Assembly: GCF_029633865.1 (NCBI RefSeq)
Contig: NC_079212.1
Span: 88,102,486 to 88,166,485 of the forward strand
Direction: 5' to 3'
Length of the DNA: 64,000 nucleotides
From: Lampris incognitus
Taxonomy: Eukaryota > Chordata > Actinopteri > Lampriformes > Lampridae
A model generated the notes under the pieces. It saw only the letters and a program-made list of their open reading frames with translations. It was not told the DNA's origin and searched no databases. This document shows positions 10,734 through 22,600 of the stretch, piece by piece. The translations under genes and the position numbers were made by a program. The stretch's first letter is position 1, and each line of letters opens with the position of its first letter.

Positions 10734-10955
10734 GCTCATTAATATTCATAAGAAGCTCCGCCCTATTGGCAGGTGAATATCAGGGAAGGCTAATTAATAT
10801 TCATGAAAGAAGCTCCGCCCTATTGGTGGGTGAATGGCATGGGGAGGCTCATTATTATTCATAAAAGAAGCTCCGCCTGATTGGCCGGTGAGTGGCAGGG
10901 GAAGGCTCATTAATATTCATGAAGAAGCTCCGCCTGATTGGCCGGTCATACTGGG
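10734..10955. repeat. Four tandem 55-58-bp units upstream of vhl
   Basis: Units start at 10734, 10789, 10847 and 10905. Each contains ATTAATATTCAT, a GC-box-like GCTCCGCC and an inverted CCAAT box (ATTGG). They lie about 1 kb upstream of the vhl start codon. Confidence 0.8.
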
Positions 10956-11117
10956 TCGTATTGTTGTTGTTGTTTTAACTAGTTTTATTTGTATCTGAGA
11001 ATGTAATGGGCTTTTCAACCCCTCGGAGTGGACTGCGGTTTAGGGCTACACAAATGAGTATTGACTTTGACTGGTTGGGGAAACGGCGGTTTAAGAAGCG
11101 ACAACTCGGCAGCTATC

Positions 11118-11515
11118 AACAGTTTGCTGGTGTCGCTCCGCCCGGTCAAAACTCTAATTCAGGATATCTGTCATTCAGTTTTGACTCGGCAGAATGAAAG
11201 TTGCGGATATCCCAAACGTCATTTTGACTCGGCCCATGCAGATATCTTGCACTGGAATTGGTGACCAGTCAGAATTCAATTGTAGTATATCTGAAACTGG
11301 AATTACAACTAGTCACAATTCATGTGCAGATATCCGCAATGTGAATCGGGGGGATCTGCACATGAATTTTGGGCATCTGTGATGAGAAACCCCGCAGCCA
11401 CGAATGGCAAATGTGGTTCGAAGCTTACTAGTCAAAATGTAATGACAGATATCTTTTAATTGGAGTTTTGACCAGTTGCAGAGATCTGCGATGACGTCCT
11501 TGCAGATCTCTGGTC
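11118..11515. repeat. Degenerate repeat with GATATC/GATCTG cores
   Basis: About nine cores of the type GATATCTG or GATCTGC (near 11163, 11204, 11242, 11286, 11329, 11352, 11447, 11483, 11506) alternate with TTTTGACC or ACTAGTCA, spaced about 25-95 bp. It looks like a decayed minisatellite or the subterminal repeats of a MITE. Confidence 0.45.
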
Positions 11516-11559
11516 TCGCTACTGAACGCTAGAGGGGCTCCCCGTAGGGAGTTGGGGGC

Positions 11560-11985
11560 TTGAAGCCACCCGCGCGTGCGTACGTGTAGGGCCCCACGGA
11601 GCAGCAGCGCGTTCAAACTGGAGACGCGTTCGCTCGCTCGGTCGTTCGCTCCTCGGACCAATCGGCGCGCCGAATTGTGTGACGTCAGAAGCCGCCTGAC
11701 CGGAAGAAAGACTGTAAACAGTCCAGGAAAGCAGGGGGACGACGAAGCGGCGGCGTCTGCTCGTCCGCAGCGGGATGTGTCATGGTTCCCTGCTATCAAG
11801 CCCTGCCTTCAAACCAGACTATCGTTCGCCGACTCGTTAGATGAACGGCGAAGTAATCCGATGTGAAAACGTATTTCGCCGCCGTTTTCTGCCGCTGTTA
11901 GCCCCCCCCCCCGTCGCCGTTTGTTAGCTAGCTGCGAAGCTAGCTCAAGTAAGAACCCGCTGGAAGCTCGGCCGGACCCACACCG
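11560..11985 (+). promoter_or_regulatory. vhl: CpG-rich vhl promoter and 5'UTR
   Basis: CpG-dense sequence directly ahead of the vhl start codon, without an obvious TATA box. It contains a CCAAT box (11658-11662), a perfect palindromic CRE TGACGTCA (11680-11687) and an ETS-type CCGGAAG (11700-11706). The transcription start probably lies near or after 11700; the exact position is inferred. Confidence 0.6.
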
Positions 11986-13783
11986 ATGCCTCAAGAGGGA
12001 GGAGACCCGCCGCTCCCTCTGGTTCGGTCCCTGAACAGCTGGGTAACGGTTCACGCGGTCTTCTGTAACCGCAGTCCCCGTGTGGTGCAGCCGGTGTGGA
12101 TAGACTTTAGGGGAAACCCGCAGCCTTACATGACCTTACGGCCGGGGACGGGACGTAGAATGATCACCTATGTCAGTAAGTACGTCTAGCGGCGCGTGCT
12201 GCACACTCTCACACAAAACCCGGGTTCGGTCGTGCGTCTGATTCAAAAGGAGCAGGCCGGAGTCACATAAACACGTGTCGCTGCGTAGCAGTAATGTGCC
12301 GAGCTTTTCGCCAGCTTGCGGCCAGCAGCAGTGGCGCCTCCAGACATTTTTCATAGGGGGGGGGGGCAAATGGGGTCACTGAAAATCTTGGGGTGGCACA
12401 CCAAAACCAAAAGCCATGACTGAATTTCGGGAATTCTATGCTGCTGTTGTAGTGTACTGTATAGGCTAGTTGAAAACTGTCAATATGAGAGTTAAGAATA
12501 ATATACATTATTGATTTAAATGAACAGCACCTAATGTAAGATATCAGATAGAAGCATATTATGCATAATCAGAAGCATATTCTGCATATGCGACTCGTGG
12601 CTGGGGGGGCCAGGGATAGTATCAGGGTGGCCATGGCCACCCCTTGGGGGGCACCACTGGCTAGCAGTCTACCAAATAGCAGTTGGGATGTCCGGTTCTG
12701 AAATGACTTGGCTCTGCTGCGATTCTAAGGTCACCCGTGGATGTTCCGAGACGCAGAGACCGATGAGCCGCTGAGGGTCAATTCCAAAGAGCTGTACCTT
12801 CCGAATCTGGCAGCGAACGGAGAGCCTGCGTTAGTCGAAATTACCTTACCAGGTGAACCTATTATAAGGACTCGATATACAATCATTGTCTATACTTATA
12901 TCCAAAACTGGTCACTCATTCTTGATATGTTTGCAAACACAAGTATGTTCATATTGTAGTTGTAAAAATCCATACATCGATTCAAACTTAGAGGTGATGT
13001 AAGGCATCAAAATCCCAATTAAGTCTTCTTTCATTTGTCTCCCTTTCTCTGTTGTCTTTATGTTTTTATTTTCACTCAAAAAAACGTGGGAGGGTAAGCT
13101 TTTTATAAACCTAAACCCAAACATGCACCAAATAATTGGGCAGCATGGTGGCCCAGTGGTTAGCGCTGTTGCCTCAGAGCAAGAAGGTCCTGGGTTCGAG
13201 CCCCACGCTGTCCCAGGCCCTCTCTGTGTGGTGTTTGCATGTTCTCCCTATGTCTGTGTGGGTTTCCTCCCACCATCAAAAAAAGACATGCATGTTAGGG
13301 TTACTACTACTGTCTGTCCCTGACCAAGGCAACAGGAAGAAATAAGTGGAGTTGGTCCTCGGGTGCTGCACGGCGTCCGCCCACTGCTCCTAGCCACACA
13401 GCTCCTAGCCACACAGCTCTTATCCACACAGCTCCTAGCCCCACAGCTCCTAGCCCCACAGCTCCTAGCCACACAGCTCCTAGCCACACAGCTAGGATTG
13501 GTTAAATGCAGTCTATGCATGTGCAAAATTGACTAATAAAGAGTGTTCTGTTCTATTCTAATCTAACTGTGTCTGCATGACATGTACAGTTCTCAGCCTC
13601 AGAGAGCGTTCCCTCCAGGTTGTGCGGCGTCTGGTGCGTCCAGAAGACTACAGAAGACTGGAAATTGCACGGTGTCTTCACGAGGAGCTGGAAGACCAGC
13701 CCAGTACGCTGAAAGACCTTCAGTGCATGAATCAGAAAATGGAGCGGCACCTGCTGGAAACGGTGGAGGGCCAGGAGGCATGA
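11986..13783 (+). CDS. vhl: von Hippel-Lindau tumour suppressor (pVHL), 3 exons
   Basis: pVHL is the substrate-recognition subunit of the Cullin-2/Elongin B/C ubiquitin ligase and binds prolyl-hydroxylated HIF-alpha. Coding exons are 11986-12175, 12730-12852 and 13590-13783, with GT..AG junctions and codons split after base 1 at both. The product is 168 residues, like the short human isoform, with no acidic repeat N-terminus. Exon 2 is 123 bp, as in human. The beta domain carries [13 protein letters not shown] and PPGTGRR-like RPGTGRR. Residues corresponding to human hydroxyproline-pocket Trp88, Tyr98, His115 and Trp117 are present (W38, Y48, H65, W67), while Ser111 is Thr61. The Elongin C box is [14 protein letters not shown] (107-120), with Ser where human has Cys162. 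The start ATG has context CACCGATGC. Intron 1 contains a hAT-like MITE, intron 2 a SINE. Confidence 0.96.
12329..12659. mobile_element. hAT-like MITE in vhl intron 1
   Basis: Ends CAGTGGCGCC and, inverted, CAGTGGTGCC, flanked by GCCAGCAG (12321-12328) and GCTAGCAG (12660-12667), an 8-bp duplication with one mismatch. The interior is non-coding. Confidence 0.75.
13138..13555 (+). mobile_element. tRNA-headed SINE in vhl intron 2
   Basis: The head has A box (GTGGCCCAGTGGTTAGC) and B box (GGTTCGAGCCCC). The body (TTTGCATGTTCTCCC, CATGCATGTTAGGGTTA) is shared with copies at 46094 and 47768. Its tail has expanded into a 15-bp minisatellite. Same strand as vhl. Confidence 0.8.
13383..13495 (+). repeat. 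15-bp minisatellite inside a SINE
   Basis: About seven copies of AGCTCCTAGCCACAC with minor variants. The unit is the sequence that is single in other SINE copies (GCTCCTAGCTACACAGCTAGG), so it expanded locally. Confidence 0.85.
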
Positions 13784-15225
13784 TGGCCCAAAATGCTGTA
13801 GTATAGATAGTTTTTATATGACTGCTTGTGGTACTTGTATCACATGCCGTTTGTCAACATTGCTAAAACAACCAGCCTCCTCCCTCCGTTAAACATGGGA
13901 TACATCAAACTAACTCTGTAAGAGCTTCTGTGCGGTTCTTGGATTAGCTACACAATACTTTGTTGTAGTGAGGGAACTATCTAACATGTTGTAATGAACC
14001 TTATACCTTTCAGCAGAACCTTTTTGTATATCTTAATGATAGTATTTATTACGAGTAAAAGTTCGTTATCTCTTCAACGTGGTGAAAGATGTCTATTTTG
14101 GAAATTAAAGGCACAACTGTTAATTGCAAAAAGACCACCAGATTACTGGGAACATTTTTAACCGGCGTGTCAGCTGTGCCGCGTTCTGCAGCTGTCCGGG
14201 TTTATTTTACCAGAATTTATTTTACTACGTGCTCTTTTGCCCGGCCCATTGAGGATGTTGTCACCGTGCTTGCAGTGTATGAATGGATTTTCTGCTCCCA
14301 GGCAGAGCTGACACGACCATTTACACAGATAGTTTCCTTGGTGACTGTTCAGTAATTGTCAGCTAGTTTGAAAGTCCCTTGCTGCATTGATCTAGAGAAC
14401 GTTGGCTCGTGTGAGCTACCCTTTAACAGATACCCAGTCACTCCTACTCGAAAGCATTCTGCCTTGCTCTCTACTGGTCGGAACACAACAGGGGTTGTGT
14501 GTGTGCGACCGGTACGGTTGCAGGCTTAACTGGCAGTTTCGTGGACTTTTGCTTACTACTGACTGAGAGAAATCCACCAGTCCAGAAGAAAACACGAGGT
14601 GCATGTTTTGTGTCAACCTTTATTTAAAGCGGTGCAGATATATGTCGGAGGGTAGCACTGGCGATGAGCCACTTCATGCCGTGCTGCTTTGGCAGTGAGA
14701 CAGTTCAGTATGTCTTGCTGCCAGGTAACATGACACGATGCAGGTTTTAAACAGGCACATCCTAATTTACTCTACCTTTCATCAGAGTGGCTCCCCCTAA
14801 AGGATTAGGCCGGCACGTTTGTCAGTTATGGAGATGCGTAGGGACCATGTTATGTGGCCTCGTCACAAAGTTGTTCAGTTGTGTTCACATTTAAAGATGC
14901 AATAAGGGTCATATGCTGATCTAAATCCTATTTTCCAGTTGTACAAAGTATATTTTTATTTGTAATACTTATTAATGAAAGGTCACAGGTTAAGCATGTC
15001 TAGCCAATGTCTAATTTTGTATGAATGCAAGTCAAAGGTGTAGAAATGTTTTCGTTGTTAAAACATTTTGCGTTTGCTCGGTTTTTCCACAGGCATTGCC
15101 AGTGTTTAGGTCCTTCGTTTGCTTTTCTACTGATGCTTCACTCCCACCAGTTTGCCTTGTCTTTCCTGGCTCATTCCACTCTGCAGTCGACACCAAAATA
15201 AAAACTTGATGGAAACCTGGAGCTG
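13784..15225 (+). other. vhl: Probable vhl 3'UTR
   Basis: Unique, AT-leaning sequence without repeats follows the stop codon and runs to an AATAAA at 15197-15202. The extent is inferred from this signal only. Confidence 0.5.
15197..15202 (+). terminator. vhl: Candidate polyadenylation signal of vhl
   Basis: AATAAA within CCAAAATAAAAACTTG, followed by a GT-rich stretch (GGTCTCGTGTGTAGCTGG). Confidence 0.5.
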
Positions 15226-15230
15226 GTCTC

Positions 15231-15890
15231 GTGTGTAGCTGGACATTCTCATTGTGTTTCTTTGTTTTCAGGAAACCTTGATGTATTGATTCTGGATTGA
15301 CCTAAATATAGGTTTCAGATAAGGGTAAGCAACCGCTTGTAGTAAAAAAAAAAGCTGTTTGAATGGATAACTACATTTCCCAGAAAGCTTTGGGATGGTG
15401 CTGATTTGGAAGGTGTATTTTTGTGTGCGCTTGATGTGACTTGTGTCTTCTGTAGCCCACACGTGTCCAGATAAGCGGTGTGGTTTTCCTGTAAAAGCAA
15501 CCAAAAAGATCCTGTACAACCTTATCTACGCAGTCAAGTAAAAATGACTGACTGGCTGGCAGTCCTCTTCACTCTAGCAGTCTGCTGATTCAGGTGTATG
15601 TTGTACATAATTATGATAATTATAATGGGTTATATGAGCTTCCATAAACACGTTTCCTCCTGGGGAGGAAATAAATGTAGACATGAAACCTCTGAGATGT
15701 GTAAGTCTGGTGTATCTGTGTTGCCAGAGACAGGAGACAGAACTGTTGCTAAGTGACAGGGAAACAGCCTGTCTCACAAAGAGGACAGACTATCTGTGGT
15801 GCAGAAATGGAAGCTGGAGACGAGCAAAATCTGGGGCTTGAGTCGAGTTCCTGTTAACTATGTCAAGCTTTATGTTGGCTATGCTTTTAT
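15231..15890. other. Gap without recognised feature
   Basis: No exon, RNA gene or known repeat was recognised. Confidence 0.4.
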
Positions 15891-16315
15891 GCTCCATGTC
15901 GGCGGCACAGTGGCCCAGGGGTTAGCACTGGTGCCTCACGGCAAGAAGGCCCTGAGTTCGAACCCCAGGTGCTCCATGTCGGTGGTACCGTGGCCCAGGG
16001 GATAGCACTGGTACCTTACAGCAAGAAGGTCCTGGGTTCGAACCCCAGGTGCTCCATGTCGGCTCCATGGTGGCCCAGAGGTTAGCACTGGTGCCTCACA
16101 GCAAGAAGGCCCTGAGTTCGAACCCCAGGTGCTCCATGTTGGCGGCAAGGTAGCCCAGGGGTTAGCACTGGTGCCTCACAGCAAGAAGGCCCTGAGTTCG
16201 AACCCCAGGTGCTCCATGTTGGCGGCAAGGTGGCCCAGGGGTTAGCACTGGTACCTTACAGCAAGAAGGTCCTGTGTTCAAACCCCAGGCCGTCCCAAGT
16301 CCTTTCTGTGTGGAG
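15891..16315 (+). repeat. Tandem array of five 80-bp tRNA-like SINE heads
   Basis: Units begin with GCTCCATGT at 15891, 15971, 16051, 16131 and 16211, an exact 80-bp period. Each holds a Pol III A box (TGGCCCAGGGG-type) and a B box (GTTCGAACC; GTTCAAACC in the last unit). Only the last unit continues into SINE body (CGTCCCAAGTCCTTTCTGTG). They are not tRNA genes: no acceptor pairing or anticodon arm is convincing. Confidence 0.88.
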
Positions 16316-16324
16316 TTTGTGTAG

Positions 16325-16510
16325 TAGATTCTCATCTCATCTCAGCTCACCTTCAGCCGCTTCTCCAGGGTCAGGTCGCGGTGGCAGCAAGCTAAGTAGG
16401 GCACTCCAGACATCCCTCTCTCCCCAGCAACACCCCCCCCCCAGCTCTTCCTGGGGGATCCCAAGGCGTTCCCAGGCCAGATTGGACATGTAGTCCCTCA
16501 TTGTCTCTGT
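16325..16510 (+). repeat. LINE-like repeat fragment
   Basis: The stretch CTTCAGCCGCTTCTCC ... GGGGGATCCCAAGGCGTTCCC resembles a common fish non-LTR repeat. The assignment is from memory of the motif and is tentative. Confidence 0.4.
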
Positions 16511-16663
16511 TTAGTAACCCAACCCCCATGCACCTTTTGCTTTGCCCACCGGGTGGCACTGTTTTTCCCTTTGTATATTTTTCATGGTTCAATTTAAATG
16601 TTGAAGAGGAACGAGTTAGATAATGGATGGATGGCTGCATGGATGCATTGATGGATAAAATGG

Positions 16664-19600
16664 GTGGAGTTAAAACTTTGTTGTGAAAATGAGATCAGAC
16701 ATTGCCGTTTTGCATTGCCGAGGGAGGAAATAAATGCTGGAAAACAACCCCTTGCGTTCATATCTGATGGCTACGCAGACACAGGGTTAGGTCAGAGCCC
16801 AGGTTGTGATCCTGTTAGTGGGTTCGAGAGGGAGGGTCCCCACACTTCCACACCTGGCAGTGCTGTTGATGCCATTCACCATCTCGCAGACATGGTTGGG
16901 CAGTTAGGTGCTCAAATTGGCGAATCCATCATTGCGAAGCTGATGTCAGCTGGTGTTGTAAACATGAACAGTGACCACCAGACTACTTCTACGACACAGA
17001 ACAAGCACTGCGATGTTAACAGACATGATCGTCCACATGTGATAGTCCATGTTAACTCTGATAAAGGACTCCAGACATTCAGAGGTGACAGCTCTGACAA
17101 ATACTTGGTCCAGGACTGGACTGACATGACTAAAACTCATCTCAGAAATCAGGAGATTCCTGTGTGTGACCGAGCAGAAGAAACTATGAGCCATTTAATG
17201 GGCAAGGCTGCAGATGTGAAGATTGCCTTGCGTAGTGACCCTGCACTTGACCTTTAAACAGAAACCTGAATGTCCTTCTCCACTATTTCAGTGATGCCCC
17301 CTCATGTCTCCCCCTCGCAGACTTCTGTGCTACTCTGCCCAAGCACAGAAAAAACCCAGTCGACTACTGGATAAGGCTGAACAAAGCAGCGGACCTAGCT
17401 CATGGGGGGCCTGTACAGACAAGGGAAGCAGATGGAGAACATGAATGATGAAGTGGCTCTCATGTTTGTTAAACACTGCCCTGACCCAGAGCTATCCTGC
17501 ACTCTAAAGTGTAAGCCAATTCACGAGTGGACCCCACGTGATGTTCAGCTGAGGATTGATGATTATTAGAGAGAGTTGAGGGCTAGTGGCAGAGCTACTG
17601 GTGCTGCACAGCTAAAAAGCCACATCACCACTGTCACTTCTGAGCAGCCCAGTCCAACATCAGCAAGGCTGGTAGCGTCTGAACAGTGCCACACACCGAG
17701 TCCCTCCCCTTCCTCGCTCCAAGTCCAGCATCATGTGTGTCATCCTCCTTGCCCCTCTCCAGCGTCTGTCCCAGTTAAAGGTGAATCCCAACATGCTCCA
17801 AGCCATGACTCTATACCAGCTGTGGCACAAAATCTCCAACCGTCAGAGGAGAGATGTCTCGCTCGTATGATCAGCATGTTTCAAGAGATGATGGAGAAAA
17901 TGCTGTCGCGCAATACTTCTCATCCAATTCGAGCAGGAAGGCTCCAGTGTGCCTCTCGTGATAGGTGTTCCAGAGGAGCAGTTTGTAAAGTCTGTAATGA
18001 CCCAAGCCACACCACCACTTCACACTGCCTGTCTGAGAGACTGTGTTTTGCCTGCCTCGCCCCTGGCCACATCAGACTGAATTGCTCTGCCAATTACTCC
18101 TCCCAATCCCAGTCTGAGGGGAACTAGTCGACCTGTATTTGGAGGGAGGCCGTACAGGTCGCACCACAAACTCCCAAACTGATGACATGTCTGATGCTGA
18201 GATAGTTTACATGTCTGTGAGAGACTCATGTAACGGATCTGAAGTTGGTGTTTATCCAAATATTCACAGAGTTGGCAGTAGTGACAGTCTTTTCTACACA
18301 CCTGTGACGATGGGTGGGACAGTGAAAATGGGTGGCATGTTGGACAGTGGTTCAATGGCCTGCAGCATCAGTGAAATAGCTGAGATAAAACTGAGAAAAG
18401 CTGGGGTGATAACGGATCAAAAAGAGATTGATGTGAATGTAGTTCTTGTTGGATGTGGCGGACTTTGTGTTAAGCCCAAGTGTGCTTTTGATGTGGAGAT
18501 GGAAGTGTATGGCTGTAAGATGTTGGTTCCCACACTTGTTGTCCTGGGACAGCATGATGAGTCGACACTAGGGACCAATATTATAAAAGACAGTGTCTGG
18601 CCCCTGCCTAACCAGAGACCCAGAAACTGAACATTTCCTCTCTATGCTGTCTGGTCTGAACCCCTGGAAAGGTGAAGATATTCCTGATAAGGTTGGTACA
18701 GTCAGGTGTAACTCAGCTGCTTGCCTCGAGCTTGGCTGTAAATATCTCATCTGGGGAAAACAGTCCAAAAACACTGCTGTTTCCCCAGGCAGCACCATTA
18801 TGACCGGACCCACGTCGTCCCATTCAGCTCCTAGAGGTGTATTGGCCGCAAGGATTGTAACTCTACTGTGGGGAGACAGGTGGGTCCCACTAAAGCTCAT
18901 CAACACATCTGACAGGCCTGTGGTGTTGAGGCACAATGGCTAATGTTTACTCTTGTGAAGCATTTGAGGACATGGATGTTGCTGATTGCTCGGAGGTTCC
19001 CCTGGTCAGCTGCATCCAATCAGCTGTGCCACCTACTGCTGATGCAAATTCTGCCAAAGACCAGCTCAGGTAATTTGGGCCCAGTACTGTTGACATTGAG
19101 TCATGTGAAGTGTCAGTGGTCTGTAAGAGGAGGATGGCTGACCTTGTTTTGGACATCTTTTCACACCAGCATCTTGACTGTGGGAAGGCGAAGGGCTTTG
19201 TACATTGCATACACCCGTCAGACAGCAAACCATTAAGGCTCCCATACAGGAGAGTGCCTCCTGGCCAGAACCATAAGCTGCACCTAGTACTAAGCGAGAT
19301 GGAGGAAAAGAAGTCCATCAGAAAATCGACCAGTGAATACGCATCATCATTGGTGCTTTTGTGGAAAAAAATTGAGATCTCCGTATCTGTACAGACTTTT
19401 GCTGGTTGAATAAAAGGACCCTGAAGGACGCTCACCCCCTTCCCCACCAGGCAGATTGTTTGGGAGGCAACTGCCTCTTCAGCACAATGGATTTGACTTC
19501 TGGATTTTACAACATGCCACTCCATGAGGATGACAGGAAGTACTCTACCTTTACTACTCCCATGGGCCTGTATGACTATAACTGTCTGCCGTAGGTCCTC

Positions 19601-22600
19601 TGCAACAGCCCTGGGAGCTTTATGCACATGATGACCAGCATTTTGGGGACCAAAACTATTTGAGTCTGCTATGCTATTTGGATAATTTGTTGGCGTTTGT
19701 ACCTAATGAGGGGGTTGCCTTGTTGCGCCTGGAGATGGTGTTTGACAAGCTGTGTAGCCATAACTTGAAGTTGGCCCCCAAAAAGTGCTTCTTCCTCAGG
19801 AGATTTGTGAAGTTTCTTGGCCACATAATAGGTGAGAGTGGTGTTTCAACAGACCCAAGTAAGGTTGAGAATGTCACAAACATGACAAGCACTGACCTCG
19901 TGGAGACTGATGGCGTGACCCCGTCCCAGAAACGGATAAGATCCTTTTTAGGCGTGATAAATTACTATCAACCCTTCGTGCCTAGATATTCTGCCATCAC
20001 CAAGCCACTCTTTAATCTGCTGAAGGGTGAGAAAAGAAGAGACAAACATAAAAATAAACTGTCAAGCAGGAGGTTTTGTGCATCGGACTGGACACTGGAG
20101 TAGGAACAGGCTTTTGAAAACCTGCAGGCTTCACTTTTTCACAGTGTCGTCCTGGCTCACCCTGACTTCACTCGTCCTTTCATGCTGTCAATTGATGCGT
20201 CCGTGGATGGCATAGGTGCTGTTCTGTCTCAAATTCAAGAGGATGAAGCATGAGCCAGACCCATTGCTTTCACCAACAAGTCCTTATCTCAGTCCTAAAA
20301 GAACCTACCTAGCTCACCGTCTGGAATTTCTGGCTTTGAAAGGTCAATCTGTGATAAGTTCAGTCATTGGCTGAAAAGCCATAAATTCACAGTCTGGACA
20401 GACAAAAACCCGTTGACTCACATCCTGACAAAGCTGAAGCTAGATTGTTGTAAGCAACGCTGGGTAGCCAAGTTGGCAAGTTACGACTTTGATATCAAAT
20501 ATGTCCCAGGTCAGCAGAACATTGTAGCTGATTCTCTGGGCCGTATGCCATTTGTCAAGGAGAGTGTTGGCCACAGGCTGCTCGCTGAACTCTAAGCAGG
20601 TCTTCTCACTGAGGTCAAAGACGTGTCGAGTACTTCTGTCCAAAATTCCTTCCGGTCATCAAGTGGTCACAAGAAACCCTCTCCAATGAGTAACAATGCC
20701 CCGTCTACATGCAGTCCAATTCGCATGCTTGCTTGGTCTGTTGCAATGAAGGATGGGTCTGCTGTGCTACAGTCTCACATTGAGTGGGATGCTGGTCCAA
20801 GGGCCTGTGCTGTTGAAGCGTTGCAGCATCTACCTCAGTTGGTTCCACCTGGTCAGGACACCTTACCTGCCAACACTGAGAGGGACCTCTTTGATAAGCA
20901 GTTGGAGGATAGAACTCTCTCTCGTGTCCTGTCCTATGTTGAGAGACGTCGGAGGCCTTCTAGGAGAGAGAGAGAGACTTAAAGAGTCTGTCTCTGTCAC
21001 ACGATACTTGAAACACTCACCTTAAGTAATGGTGTGCTGTACAGGATTTCAAGGGACCAGAAAACCAAGGCAAAGCGTTTCCAATATGTTGTCCCTGACA
21101 CACTTAAGACTGAGGTTCTACAAGGAGTTCATGATGGAGCCGGACACCAAGCTCAGTTCAGGAGCCTCAGTTTGACGAGACAGAGGTTTTTCTGGCCAAA
21201 CCTAGACAGAGATGCGAGAGACTATGTTCATCATTGTCAGCGATACATCGTCAGCGAGACAGTCAAGCCTGAGGGAAGGGCTCCTCTGGAGAGCATAATG
21301 TCAACCAGGCCACTGGAGCTGGTCTGTATTGGCTTTTGGTCCTGAAGACCCCAGAAACAATTCTGTTGATGTCTTGGTTATAACAGACCATTCCACAAGG
21401 ATGGCTAAGGCGTTTCCATATAAAGACGAGACAGCTAAGCAGGTGGCAAAGGTTCTCCGGGACTGGCATTTCGGTGTCTTCGGATTCTCAGAAAGGATCC
21501 ATAGTGACCAAGGTGCTAACTTTGAGAGTCAGTTGAAAAGTGAGCTCCTCAGGGTCTCGGGTGTCAGGGAATCACACACAACCCCCTACCATCCAATGGG
21601 AAACGGGAGTGTGGAACAATTCAATCGGACCTTGGGTGGCATGATCCGTGCGTTGTCCCCTGAAGAGAAAGCTGACTAGCTGCGACGCTTGCAGACTCTG
21701 GTGTTCATGTACACCCGCACAGCCCATGAGACAACGGGCTATCCTCCCTTTTACCTCATGTTTGGTCCCTCGCCTACCTGTTGATGTCCTCTTTCGTACT
21801 GTCCTTCATGACTGCTGTTACGAGCTTTGATAAGTATGTGGCATGTCTCGCCAATGGTCTGAAAGAAGCGATGGTGATTGCCCAGCACCATGCTGCAAAA
21901 GAGCAGAATAGATATGCTCAGCTGTACAACAGGAAGGTAAAGGGATCCAAAATGGAGATCGGTGACAGAGTGCTCTTGGCCAAAAAGAAGGAAAGAGGTA
22001 AAAATAAGCTTGCTGATCGGTGGGAATCAACCATCTACACTGTGGTGGACATGAACACAGAGACGCACACATACAGGATCCGAGACACAATCACTGGACC
22101 TGGAGAAGGTGAGCCACAGGAATCTGTTGATGCTGGCCAATTTATTTCCTGTGGGGGGCATACGTGAAATGTCTGACCTTACCTCATCCATGCCTGTTAC
22201 AGAATCCTCAACTCCAGGAACTGGTGATGTGGGAAAGACAGGAGAGAGATTGTCTGAGAGAAAGAGCAAGGCTCTCTGTGCAGATAGTGGAAGCCTTGAT
22301 GCTGAAGAAGATGGAAACTCACCTGTGTCTGTGGGAGAGGGACAGGGCCCCTTGACTGATCCGGAGCCTGTGGACTCTGAGAGGAGAACCATAGAATGGA
22401 TTACACAGTTGTCTACACCAAGTCTGTCAGAGGCAGACATTACTGATAGAAGAAGTGTGTCCTCTGACCCCCAGGACGCCTGTGACCTGTGACTCCAGCC
22501 CTGTGACTGCTGTGGACGTTCCAGCAAATGTGTGACAACCAAACCTTGCTCTCAACACCATGACACAGACAGACAACACACCAGACGCTCTGCAAACTGT

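Noticed and set aside
15891-16315. Five tandem tRNA genes
   Set aside because: A and B boxes are present, but the units do not fold into convincing acceptor and anticodon arms and match SINE heads elsewhere in the window.
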